Shown here piece by piece: positions 14,547 through 21,818 of a stretch of DNA of 23,322 nucleotides. Every line of letters begins with the position of its first letter. Positions within the stretch are counted from its first letter, which is position 1. Position numbers and translations under genes: made by a program. The notes under the pieces were generated by a model. It did no database searches. It was given only the letters and a program-made list of their open reading frames with translations, and was not told where the DNA came from. The DNA lies in assembly GCA_900551675.1 (NCBI GenBank), contig URXH01000022.1, positions 1 to 23,322 of the forward strand. Reading direction: 5' to 3'. This DNA comes from an uncultured bacterium (GTDB lineage Bacteria; Cyanobacteriota; Vampirovibrionia; Gastranaerophilales; Gastranaerophilaceae).

Positions 14547-15114
14547 TCACCCTCTCCAGAATATAAAGCGGGCAGATATAGCGTCCGCCTTTTAAAAATT
14601 CGTTAAAACTGTTAGAAGGCAGATTTTCACAATTAGGCAGAATTCTCACATGTTCGCCCTGTTCAAAATCAATCAGCATTGAAATACTTTCAAATCTGTC
14701 AACTGATTCAGCAAAACAAAAAAGAGTTTTTTCCTTATTCATAACAGCGTCTAAAAGCCCCGCTGAAAAGCTTTCCTCACCTGCAGCAATCGAATTATAA
14801 GAAGAATGCAGATTATTTATAAGCGAAAAAAGCCCTATTGTTGAATTGTGAACGGAAAAACTAAAACCTGCCGGCGAAATTTCATTATCTTCATTTTCCT
14901 GCCTGATAAGTTTTACAACACGTTCCAATTCACCGTATCGGGAAGCATAAACCAATCTAACATCTGCGCCGTCAAAACATTGCAAAATTGTACTCAAGGC
15001 AATTTTCCCAACAGGCGATAATTTTCTGCGCATCATCATTGGAATTTGCGACAAATCAAGATTTTCACCCGTTGAACAGGCAATTTTTTTTATATAAAAT
15101 TCCAGCGTATTCAT
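14539..15114 (-). CDS. Ketosynthase-like chain-length factor (Ketoacyl-synt_2, ApeC-like)
   Basis: A 191-residue protein matching the short beta-ketoacyl synthase-like family found in aryl polyene and flexirubin clusters. Recognisable segments are PMMMRRKLSPVGKIAL (25-40), VRLVYASRYGELERVVKLI, ISPAGFSFSVHNSTIGLFSL and YNSIAAGEESFSAGLLDAV. It covers only the N-terminal half of a thiolase fold and lacks the Cys-His-His triad, so it is probably not a synthase itself but pairs with one and sets chain length. Its start lies only 14 bp from the divergent ketosynthase start, with no Shine-Dalgarno. A GATAAT box 8 bp upstream suggests a leaderless mRNA. Confidence 0.82.
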   Translation of the reverse strand: MNTLEFYIKKIACSTGENLDLSQIPMMMRRKLSPVGKIALSTILQCFDGADVRLVYASRYGELERVVKLIRQENEDNEISPAGFSFSVHNSTIGLFSLINNLHSSYNSIAAGEESFSAGLLDAVMNKEKTLFCFAESVDRFESISMLIDFEQGEHVRILPNCENLPSNSFNEFLKGGRYICPLYILERVND

Positions 15115-15128
15115 GGTAACATATTATC

Positions 15129-16307
15129 ATGAATGGAATTTTTATTACAGGTGCAAGCGGAATTTTTGCAGACCATTTAACTCCTGATGACACTATAGTT
15201 AAGGGAAATAAATTTTATTTCGGAAAAATTGAAAAAGATTTTCCTCCGATAAATGAACCAAAATACGACCTGCGCTGTAACAGAATTTTAAAATATCTTG
15301 TTGATAAACTCGATTTAACGGGGTTTGAGAAAAATGAAATCGGAATAGTTATCGGCACTACAAATTCAGGCATAGGAGAATTTGAAGCTACCGAAAACAA
15401 ATATCATGCAGAACTCGGCAATCCTGCTGAATTTTTGAAATGGTATCTCGGTACAACAAATTACGCGGCAGGAGTATCTACTGCCTGCACATCAGGGATA
15501 AAAGCTTTTTCAACAGCCGTAAAGCTTCTTGAAAACAACGTCTGCGAAGTCGTAATTGCAGGCGGCGTTGATACAATTGCACCGATGCCGTCTTACGGGT
15601 TTCACGCTTTAGAGGTTCTGTCTCATGAAAAAACAAATCCGTTTTCAAAAAACCGTTCGGGAATAAGTCTGGGTGAAGGCGGAGCTTTGTTTCTGCTGAC
15701 ACAACCTGATAAACTCTCTCCCGACCCCTTAGGGGAGAGAGAAAAAATACTTAACGAACAAAGTGAGTTTAGTATTTTGGGTAAGGGGCATACAGGAGTA
15801 CAGAAATGCAAGAAGGCAGGCTGTATCGAAATTCTCGGTATCGGCGAAACATCAGACGCATATCATTCGGCAACTCCTGACCCTGAAGGTACTCAGGCAG
15901 CAATTGCAATTCAGGAAGCACTTGATAATGCAGGATTAAAAGCTGATGACATAGATTACATAAACCTCCACGGCACAGGGACTATTTCAAACGATTTAAT
16001 GGAAGCAAATGCAATTTACAAAATTTTCGGCAATAAAGTTCCTGCAAGTACCACAAAACCTCTGACAGGACATTGTCTGGGGGCTGCTGCAAGTGTTGAA
16101 GCTTATATTTGCTACGAAATTTTAAAAGGTAAAAGAGCTTTGCCAATCCAGGAATATGACGGAGAATACGATGAAACTCTGCCGAAAATCAATCTTGTTA
16201 ATAAAGATACTCCGCAGAAAAATATAAATACCTGTATGTGCACCTCATTCGGGTTTGGCGGAACAAATGCGGTTGTGATTTTAGGAAAGGTAAGAGGGCA
16301 GATATGA
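15129..16307 (+). CDS. Beta-ketoacyl-ACP synthase, ApeO-like, with a repeat-derived insertion
   Basis: A 392-residue condensing enzyme of the FabB/FabF thiolase fold. It extends an acyl-ACP by two carbons from malonyl-ACP. The catalytic residues are complete: Cys120 (STACTSG), His281 (LHGTGT), Lys310 and His315 (TKPLTGHCLGA). The C-terminal SFGFGGTNAVV motif is intact. Between LGEGGALFLLT and LGIGETSDAYH there are about 35 residues (about 194-230) that typical relatives lack. They are encoded by palindromic DNA at 15714-15788, yet the frame stays open. It is the first gene of a coupled KS-DH-KR-KS unit and overlaps the dehydratase gene by four bases. There is no clear Shine-Dalgarno. Confidence 0.88.
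   Translation: MNGIFITGASGIFADHLTPDDTIVKGNKFYFGKIEKDFPPINEPKYDLRCNRILKYLVDKLDLTGFEKNEIGIVIGTTNSGIGEFEATENKYHAELGNPAEFLKWYLGTTNYAAGVSTACTSGIKAFSTAVKLLENNVCEVVIAGGVDTIAPMPSYGFHALEVLSHEKTNPFSKNRSGISLGEGGALFLLTQPDKLSPDPLGEREKILNEQSEFSILGKGHTGVQKCKKAGCIEILGIGETSDAYHSATPDPEGTQAAIAIQEALDNAGLKADDIDYINLHGTGTISNDLMEANAIYKIFGNKVPASTTKPLTGHCLGAAASVEAYICYEILKGKRALPIQEYDGEYDETLPKINLVNKDTPQKNINTCMCTSFGFGGTNAVVILGKVRGQI
15714..15788. repeat. Nested palindromic element inside the ApeO-like gene
   Basis: Three inverted repeats are nested. CTCTCTCCC (15714-15722) pairs with 15733-15741. AAAATACTTAAC (15744-15755) pairs with 15767-15778 at 11 of 12 positions. CCCCTTA (15725-15731) pairs with TAAGGGG (15782-15788). 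Such structure is atypical for coding DNA and resembles intergenic palindromes such as 2384-2477 in style. Confidence 0.75.
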
Positions 16308-16768
16308 GTGTAAGCGATTTACAGGAAATTGATCTGGAAAAAATATTGCCACATGACAGGCCGATGATTTTGATTGACAAAATTTTAGAAGTCGATATGG
16401 ATAAAAAATTTGCCAAAACATCGGTTACAATAAGTGAAGATAAAATATTTTTTGATAAAGAAATCAGCGGTATTTCTCCGCTTGCGGGGATTGAATTTAT
16501 GGCGCAAACAATCGGCTGCTATTCTTATTACAAAAACGGAGAAAAAATTCCTGAAATCGGTTTTCTTCTCGGTACAAGACTTTATGAAAATAATTTGGAA
16601 AAATTTGAAAACGGCAAAACATACATTATGACCGCACAGGAAATTTACACAGACAATGAACTTGTTTCATTTGAATGTTTAATTTATAATGAAAACAAAG
16701 AGGTGGCAAAGGCAACAGTTAACGCATTCCAGCCTGCTGATGCCAAAGCATATTTAAAGGAATTATGA
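16304..16768 (+). CDS. Hotdog-fold 3-hydroxyacyl-ACP dehydratase, ApeP-like
   Basis: A 154-residue dehydratase that removes water from 3-hydroxyacyl-ACP to give the 2-enoyl chain. ILPHDRPMILIDKIL holds the active-site His region. LAGIEFMAQTIGCYSYY holds the acidic catalytic residue on the hotdog helix. IGFLLGTRLYENNLEKFENG matches the ApeP/FabA-like group. In aryl polyene synthesis, the lack of an enoyl reductase leaves conjugated double bonds. The start ATG at 16304 overlaps the ketosynthase stop as ATGA; the frame extends upstream to 16238 but this is not used. Its stop overlaps the ketoreductase start in the same way. Confidence 0.87.
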   Translation: MSVSDLQEIDLEKILPHDRPMILIDKILEVDMDKKFAKTSVTISEDKIFFDKEISGISPLAGIEFMAQTIGCYSYYKNGEKIPEIGFLLGTRLYENNLEKFENGKTYIMTAQEIYTDNELVSFECLIYNENKEVAKATVNAFQPADAKAYLKEL

Positions 16769-17493
16769 TGGGTGAGAATAATTTGAAAAGAGTTTTAGTT
16801 ACGGGTTCAAGCAGGGGTATAGGAAAAGAAACTGCGCTTTACCTTGCAAAAAACGGTTTTGATATTGATGTTCACTATGCGGGAAATGAAGCAAAGGCAA
16901 AAGAAACCGCCGATGAAATAAAGGCTCTGGGACGTAATGCGGAAATTTTGAAATTCGATATAAAAAACAGAGAAGAATGCGCATCCGTCCTTGAGGGCAA
17001 ACTTTACTACGGAATTGTTTTGAATGCGGGAATTGCAAGGGATAATGTTTTTCCGGCTCTGGAAGGCGATGAGTGGGACGAAGTTATTTCAACAAACCTG
17101 ACAGGATTTTATAATGTCCTAAAACCTCTTGTAATGCCGATGATTTCAAACAGAATTAAGGGAAGAATTATTGCGATGTCTTCTGTTGCCGCGCTTTCAG
17201 GCAACCGCGGTCAGGTAAATTATTCCGCATCAAAAGCGGGAATTATAGGTGCCGTAAAATCTCTTGCGCTTGAGCTTGCAAAGCGGGGGATTACAGTAAA
17301 CTGTATTGCTCCGGGGGTAATTAATACCGATATGATAAAAGATGTTCCGCTGGATGAGGTCAAAAAATTAATTCCGATGAAAAGATTAGGTGAAGCTAAA
17401 GAGGTTGCAAGCCTTGTAAATTATCTTATGAGCGAAGACGCATCATACATTACAGGGCAGGTAATTTCCGTAAACGGAGGGCTTTACTTATGA
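16765..17493 (+). CDS. 3-oxoacyl-ACP reductase, FabG/ApeQ-like
   Basis: A 242-residue short-chain dehydrogenase that reduces 3-oxoacyl-ACP with NADPH. The cofactor motif is TGSSRGIG (13-20), followed by LNAGIARDN. The catalytic tetrad is Asn111, Ser140 (AMSSVAALSG), Tyr153 and Lys157 (YSASK). The tail PGVINTDMIKDVP and YITGQVISVNGGLYL is typical of FabG. Two ATGs (16765 and 16768) are possible; the first gives an ATGA overlap with the dehydratase gene. It overlaps the next gene by four bases as well. Within this locus it serves as the ketoreductase of the elongation cycle; on its own it would be called FabG. Confidence 0.92.
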   Translation: MMGENNLKRVLVTGSSRGIGKETALYLAKNGFDIDVHYAGNEAKAKETADEIKALGRNAEILKFDIKNREECASVLEGKLYYGIVLNAGIARDNVFPALEGDEWDEVISTNLTGFYNVLKPLVMPMISNRIKGRIIAMSSVAALSGNRGQVNYSASKAGIIGAVKSLALELAKRGITVNCIAPGVINTDMIKDVPLDEVKKLIPMKRLGEAKEVASLVNYLMSEDASYITGQVISVNGGLYL

Positions 17494-18716
17494 CAAAACG
17501 TGTAGTTGTTACTGGAATGGCGCTCACAAGCCCGTTAGGAAGCAATATCAATACAGCATTTGAAAGCCTTCAAAAACTTGAAAACTGTGTTGAATATAAC
17601 AAAGACCTTGACCAGTATCAAAAACTGAATACAAGACTTTCTGCGCATGTCAAAGGTTTTGAAATTCCGCCGTCTTATAACAGAAAAGTTACCCGTACAA
17701 TGGGACCTTTATCAATTATGGCTGTCAGAACAGCTGAACAGGCGCTTGAAGATGCAGGACTTCTTGGTGATGAAATTATTACAAACGGACAGACAGGTGT
17801 AAGCTACGGTTCATCATCTGGCTCTCTTGATGCAATAATAGATTTTTACGGGATGCAGGTTGATAAAGTGGTAAGGGGTCTGAATTCAGGTTCATATGTA
17901 AAAATGATGCCCCAGACTGCTCCTGTAAATATTTCGCTTTATTTAAAAACCACAGGCCGGCTTGTGCCATGTTCAACTGCGTGCACTTCAGGTTCAATGG
18001 GTATAGGCTATGCTTATGAAACAATCAAAAACGGTTATGAAACAGTAATGATTGCAGGCGGCGGCGAAGAACTTCATGCAACGGAAATTGCAATCTTTGA
18101 CACATTGTATGCAACAAGTTTGAAAAACGATACCCCGAAATTAACTCCCTCGCCTTTTGATAAAAACCGCGACGGGCTTGTGCTCGGCGAAGGTGCAGGA
18201 ACAGTAATTCTTGAAGAATATGAACACGCCAAAAAACGCGGGGCAAAAATTTATGCAGAAATCACAGGTTTCGGCACAAACACTGACGGAACACATATTA
18301 CTAATCCCAATAGAGAAACCATGAAAACCGCCCTTGAGCTTGCGCTTAAAGATGCAAATTTAACGCCTGACAAAATAGGTTACGTAAACGCACACGGTAC
18401 AGCAACAATTCAGGGCGATCTGGCAGAAACATGGGCGACAGAACAGGTATTTAAAAGAAAAGTTCCCGTAAGTTCCACAAAAAGCTACACAGGCCACACG
18501 CTTGGCGCCTGCGGTGCAATTGAAGCGATTTTGAGTATAGAAATGATGAACAGAGGCTGGTTCCATCCGACTTTGAATTTAACGGAAATTGACACAGAAT
18601 GCGGAAAACTGGATTATATTCAAGGGCAGGGCAGAGAAATAAAAACAGATTATATAATGTCAAACAACTTTGCCTTCGGCGGGATTAATACGTCATTGAT
18701 TTTCAAAAGAATATAA
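17490..18716 (+). CDS. Beta-ketoacyl-ACP synthase, FabF/ApeR-like
   Basis: A 408-residue condensing enzyme of the KAS II type. Catalytic Cys165 lies in STACTSGSMG, His302 in NAHGTAT, and Lys331 and His336 in STKSYTGHTLGACG. The Gly-rich C-terminal NNFAFGGINTSL motif is intact. It is the last gene of the KS-DH-KR-KS unit. In aryl polyene clusters a second ketosynthase (ApeR) works beside ApeO, the ApeC-like factor pairing with one of them. The protein could also serve general fatty-acid elongation, but the coupled arrangement argues for a dedicated pathway. No terminator with a clear T tract was found directly after it. Confidence 0.92.
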   Translation: MTKRVVVTGMALTSPLGSNINTAFESLQKLENCVEYNKDLDQYQKLNTRLSAHVKGFEIPPSYNRKVTRTMGPLSIMAVRTAEQALEDAGLLGDEIITNGQTGVSYGSSSGSLDAIIDFYGMQVDKVVRGLNSGSYVKMMPQTAPVNISLYLKTTGRLVPCSTACTSGSMGIGYAYETIKNGYETVMIAGGGEELHATEIAIFDTLYATSLKNDTPKLTPSPFDKNRDGLVLGEGAGTVILEEYEHAKKRGAKIYAEITGFGTNTDGTHITNPNRETMKTALELALKDANLTPDKIGYVNAHGTATIQGDLAETWATEQVFKRKVPVSSTKSYTGHTLGACGAIEAILSIEMMNRGWFHPTLNLTEIDTECGKLDYIQGQGREIKTDYIMSNNFAFGGINTSLIFKRI

Positions 18717-19048
18717 TTTTGTTTTCCCACCCTACAAGCTAGTTATCAGCAGTTATGGTATTATTATTCCATTTTTTTGTTAACCTTTTTGGAAATCAGG
18801 CAGGCAGCTTCATAAAAGACTATAGGCAGACTGCAGTAACCCGATACAACAAGCGCATCTTTGACAGGTGTCGGCTTTTTTACCTGCGGTACTATTTTTG
18901 AATCTGATGTTTGAATTCTTACGGGCGGTACTTTCATACAAGTATTTTCTTACCTTTTGTGAATAAAAACATTAGACAAAAGAGCAGAAATTTTTGTATT
19001 TTTGTACTATAATGAAAATCAGGCTGATTAATATAAATAGGGAAAAGT
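18717..19048. other. Intergenic stretch before the ABC-F gene
   Basis: Apart from the small minus-strand frame at 18764-18937, this 332-bp stretch shows no gene. A TATAAT box at 19008-19013 lies 35 bp before the ABC-F start and is the likely -10 element. No matching -35 was found. Confidence 0.45.
18764..18937 (-). CDS. Possible 57-residue small protein
   Basis: An open frame from ATG at 18937 to TAA at 18764 encodes MKVPPVRIQTSDSKIVPQV, then KDALVVSGYCSLPIVFYEAA and a Lys-rich end. The N-terminal MKV-PPVRIQ resembles the short leader on other proteins of this window. The middle is hydrophobic enough for a short membrane or amphipathic helix. No strong Shine-Dalgarno is present. It would be convergent with the ApeR-like gene and divergent from the ABC-F gene. 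The frame is plausible but unproven. Confidence 0.5.
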   Translation of the reverse strand: MKVPPVRIQTSDSKIVPQVKKPTPVKDALVVSGYCSLPIVFYEAACLISKKVNKKME

Positions 19049-20665
19049 ATGATAACAACAGATAAATTGACCGTCAGATTCGGTTCGCAGACATTATTTG
19101 AGAATGTAAGCATTAAATTTACCCCAGGCAACTGCTACGGTGTTATAGGCGCAAACGGAGCAGGGAAAAGTACGCTGTTGAAAGTTATAGCAGGCGATAT
19201 TGAACCTACATCGGGAGAAGTCCATATTTCAAAAGGGCAGAGAATTGCGGTTTTGCGTCAGGATCATTTTGCTTTTGATAATTACAAAGTCATTGATACC
19301 GTAATAATGGGACACAAAAAGTTATACGACATTATGCAGGAACGCGATGCATTATATTCAAAGCCTGATTTTTCGGATGAAGACGGCATAAAAGTTGCGC
19401 ATCTCGAAGAAGAATTTGCCGCTCTTGACGGCTGGCAGGCAGAAGCTATGGCTGCGTCTTTGTTATCTGATTTGGGAATTCCCGATGAGCTTCACTACGA
19501 GCAGATGTCAGAACTTGCAGGAAGCGAAAAAGTGCGTGTATTATTAGCGCAGGCATTATTTGGAAACCCGGATATCCTTCTGCTTGACGAACCTACAAAC
19601 CATCTTGATTTAAACACAATCTCGTGGCTTGAAGAATTTTTAATAAATTTTCAAAACCTTGTTATCGTAGTTTCCCACGACAGAAAATTTCTTGACAATG
19701 TCTGCACACACATGGCAGATATTGATTACAAAAATATTCAGCTATACACAGGCAACTACTCTTTCTGGTCTGAAGCAAGCCAGCTTATAAAGAAGCAGAA
19801 GGAAGAACAAAATAAGAAAACCGAAGAAAAAATGGAAGAACTAAAAGCATTTATTGCACGATTCAGCGCAAATGCCTCTAAAGCAAAACAGGCTACTTCC
19901 AGAAAAAATATGCTCGATAAGCTGTCGCTTGAAGAAATTAAACCATCCTCAAGACAATACCCGAGAATCAGGTTTACCTACAACAAAATCCCCGGCAAGG
20001 ATGTTCTTCAGGTCAAAAATCTTTATAAAACCGTTGACGGCGAGCTTTTAATCAAAAATTTGAGCTTTGAAATTAATCAGGGAGAAAAGGTTGCATTCAT
20101 AGCACGCGATCCGTTTATTATCTCGAATCTTTTTGATATTTTAGAAGACCGCGTAAAGCCTGACAGCGGAGAAGTCATCTGGGGTGTAACGGCTACGCAT
20201 TCATATTTCCCGAAAGACAACAATTTCTATTTTGAAAATAATCTGACAATAATGCAGTGGCTTGCGCAGTATTCACCTGATCAGCACGTAAACTTTTTAC
20301 GCGGATATTTAGGCAGAATGCTGTTTTCGGGTGATGATGCAGATAAAAAGGTTAACGTTCTTTCGGGCGGCGAAAAAGTCCGCTGTCTGTTTGCGAAAAT
20401 GATGATAGCTGAAGCGAACGTAATGATTTTTGACGAACCTACAAACCATCTCGATTTAGAAGCAATTACCGCTCTGAATAATGCAATGATAGATTTCCCG
20501 GGGACAATTCTTTTTACATCACAGGATTATCAACTAATTCAAACCGTTGCCGACAGAATAATCGAAATTTCTCCAAAAGGTTACATAAATATGCGCAACA
20601 AATATGACGAATATCTTAAAAATCCCTTTGTGCTAAAAAAACGTCAGGAATTATACGGAACATAG
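19049..20665 (+). CDS. ABC-F ATPase, YkpA/YbiT type
   Basis: A 538-residue soluble protein with two ABC domains and no membrane segment. ABC-F proteins act on the ribosome rather than in transport. NBD1 (about 1-250) has Walker A GANGAGKST, Walker B LLLDEPTNHLD and switch His VSHDRKF; its signature is atypical (LAGSEK). The linker (about 255-310) contains the charged helix and RFSANASKAKQATSR, typical of YkpA. NBD2 has LSGGEKVRC and MIFDEPTNHLD, but its P-loop is replaced by FIARDPFIISNLF. As recalled, YkpA of Bacillus is also degenerate there, so this is partly a family trait. The NBD2 switch reads TSQDYQL, with Gln in place of His. Confidence 0.93.
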   Translation: MITTDKLTVRFGSQTLFENVSIKFTPGNCYGVIGANGAGKSTLLKVIAGDIEPTSGEVHISKGQRIAVLRQDHFAFDNYKVIDTVIMGHKKLYDIMQERDALYSKPDFSDEDGIKVAHLEEEFAALDGWQAEAMAASLLSDLGIPDELHYEQMSELAGSEKVRVLLAQALFGNPDILLLDEPTNHLDLNTISWLEEFLINFQNLVIVVSHDRKFLDNVCTHMADIDYKNIQLYTGNYSFWSEASQLIKKQKEEQNKKTEEKMEELKAFIARFSANASKAKQATSRKNMLDKLSLEEIKPSSRQYPRIRFTYNKIPGKDVLQVKNLYKTVDGELLIKNLSFEINQGEKVAFIARDPFIISNLFDILEDRVKPDSGEVIWGVTATHSYFPKDNNFYFENNLTIMQWLAQYSPDQHVNFLRGYLGRMLFSGDDADKKVNVLSGGEKVRCLFAKMMIAEANVMIFDEPTNHLDLEAITALNNAMIDFPGTILFTSQDYQLIQTVADRIIEISPKGYINMRNKYDEYLKNPFVLKKRQELYGT

Positions 20666-20677
20666 CTTGATACTCAT

Positions 20678-20710
20678 AATTAAAATTAAAATTAAAATTA
20701 AATTTTAATT
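20678..20710. repeat. AATTAA x4 tandem repeat and AT hairpin
   Basis: Four copies of AATTAA (20678-20701) are followed by ATTTTAATT, which can pair with the AATTAAAAT units. It lies between two convergent genes and probably serves as a terminator for one or both. Confidence 0.6.
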
Positions 20711-20714
20711 AGAA

Positions 20715-21341
20715 CTATTTTTGTTTTCTGAAATTATTTTTTACATAAATTGTATATTTATCCTGACCGAAGTGCGAAAATGTAATTTTACCGATTGACG
20801 AAGCTTTAAAAAGTCCTGCAACAGGGGAGTATTTAACGCTTTTCGGATGGAATGAATATTTATAGAAATACTTGTCTGTATCATTTAATAAAAGAAAATC
20901 TTTTTTCTCAAACACAGATTTTCTGACAGTTATTTTGTTATCAATAAAATGAGAAATTAATAAAATTTCAGCATCAGGAAAAATTTCTTTAACCTGTCCC
21001 TGCGTCAATTCCTTTTCTTCAAAAATCTTTCCGTTATAAACGAGTTCGAAAAACTTTAAGTCCGCATTGTGGCAAGAAATCAGACGGCCATTATACAAAA
21101 ATTCATAGTCCGAACCAAGCATAACCTCATTATTGTTATATGAATAAATAGAGTAATTTCCTGTACCTGTAGATGTTTTTTTAGAAAGGGAAATCATATC
21201 GTCAACAGGAGCGCCGATAGAAAAAGCTGCACTTTTCGGCGAATATAAAAGCTGAGTTGAATTCAATACAGGTTTCATATTATCTGCAAACACAGGAGAA
21301 CACAGCAGCAAAAGACCCAAAGTTAAAATTATTTTTTTCAT
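20715..21341 (-). CDS. Exported protein of unknown function
   Basis: A 208-residue protein. MKKIILTLGLLLLCSPVFADN is a signal peptide with a likely cleavage after VFA. The mature part is rich in Tyr, Phe and Lys with alternating hydrophobic residues (YEFLYNGRLISCHNADLKFFELVYNGKIF), suggesting beta structure. No family was recognised. A GTG at 21347 opens a longer frame, but the ATG at 21341 has AAAGGG five bases upstream and begins the signal peptide cleanly. It is probably periplasmic or surface exposed. Confidence 0.72.
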   Translation of the reverse strand: MKKIILTLGLLLLCSPVFADNMKPVLNSTQLLYSPKSAAFSIGAPVDDMISLSKKTSTGTGNYSIYSYNNNEVMLGSDYEFLYNGRLISCHNADLKFFELVYNGKIFEEKELTQGQVKEIFPDAEILLISHFIDNKITVRKSVFEKKDFLLLNDTDKYFYKYSFHPKSVKYSPVAGLFKASSIGKITFSHFGQDKYTIYVKNNFRKQK

Positions 21342-21818
21342 AAACACCCTTTCATATTTTTTATAATATTAACACAAAAATATTAAAAATTATTCAATTA
21401 CCCTTACGAGGGAATACAAATATCCGGCTTACGGGTAAACTTCTGATAAAATCAAGGTAAGCCATCTTTATAAAAATTGATTTTATTTTTCCTCCCCTCC
21501 CCCCCCTGGGGAGAAGGGATATAAAGGACAGGAGAGGGGTTTATCAGAAGTCATGAAGAGCGGAGAGCAAGATGTCAAGCTTTTATCGGTGCTGCGCACT
21601 ATTAACTTAATATGAGTACATACGCAGCATAAAAAAAAGGAGCCGCAACTTCGGGAATTTATCTCAAAGTCTTAAGCTCCGTTGGAATTAAGAATAGCTG
21701 GAAGTATGAAAAAGATTTAATTATATTTAATACGGATTTATAATTAAGGGCAATTAGCCGATTGTGCAATTTTATAAAAAACTTTGACTTTACAGGCCAA
21801 TATCATTAAGTAATTTAT
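21342..21818. other. 477-bp gene-free stretch with inverted repeats
   Basis: No convincing gene is present. It holds the MITE-like element at 21439-21551. It also holds TGCTGCG/CGCAGCA (about 21590-21628) enclosing the palindrome TATTAACTTAATA, and a GGAGC/GCTCC stem at about 21640-21680. A small structured RNA is possible. No known family was recognised. Confidence 0.45.
21439..21551. repeat. MITE-like element with 12-bp terminal inverted repeats
   Basis: ACTTCTGATAAA (21439-21450) is the exact reverse complement of TTTATCAGAAGT (21540-21551). Inside are AAAATCAA/TTGATTTT and a C-rich tract CCTCCCCTCC with partners GGGGAG and GGAGAGGGG. The left end also lies in a GGCTTAC/GTAAGCC pair. No transposase frame is present. 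No obvious target-site duplication was identified. Confidence 0.6.

Noticed and set aside
16238..16303. Upstream extension of the dehydratase
   Set aside because: It lies wholly inside the ketosynthase gene; the ATG at 16304 gives a standard ATGA overlap and a normal family N-terminus.
16765..18716. Ordinary housekeeping fatty-acid synthesis genes (fabG-fabF)
   Set aside because: The coupled ketosynthase, hotdog dehydratase, chain-length-factor and acyltransferase neighbours fit a dedicated ape-type locus better; no fabD, fabH, acpP or acc genes accompany them.
19049..20665. ABC-F gene as a decayed pseudogene because its second P-loop is lost
   Set aside because: The frame is full length and otherwise well conserved, and degeneration at this site appears to be a trait of the YkpA-type subfamily.
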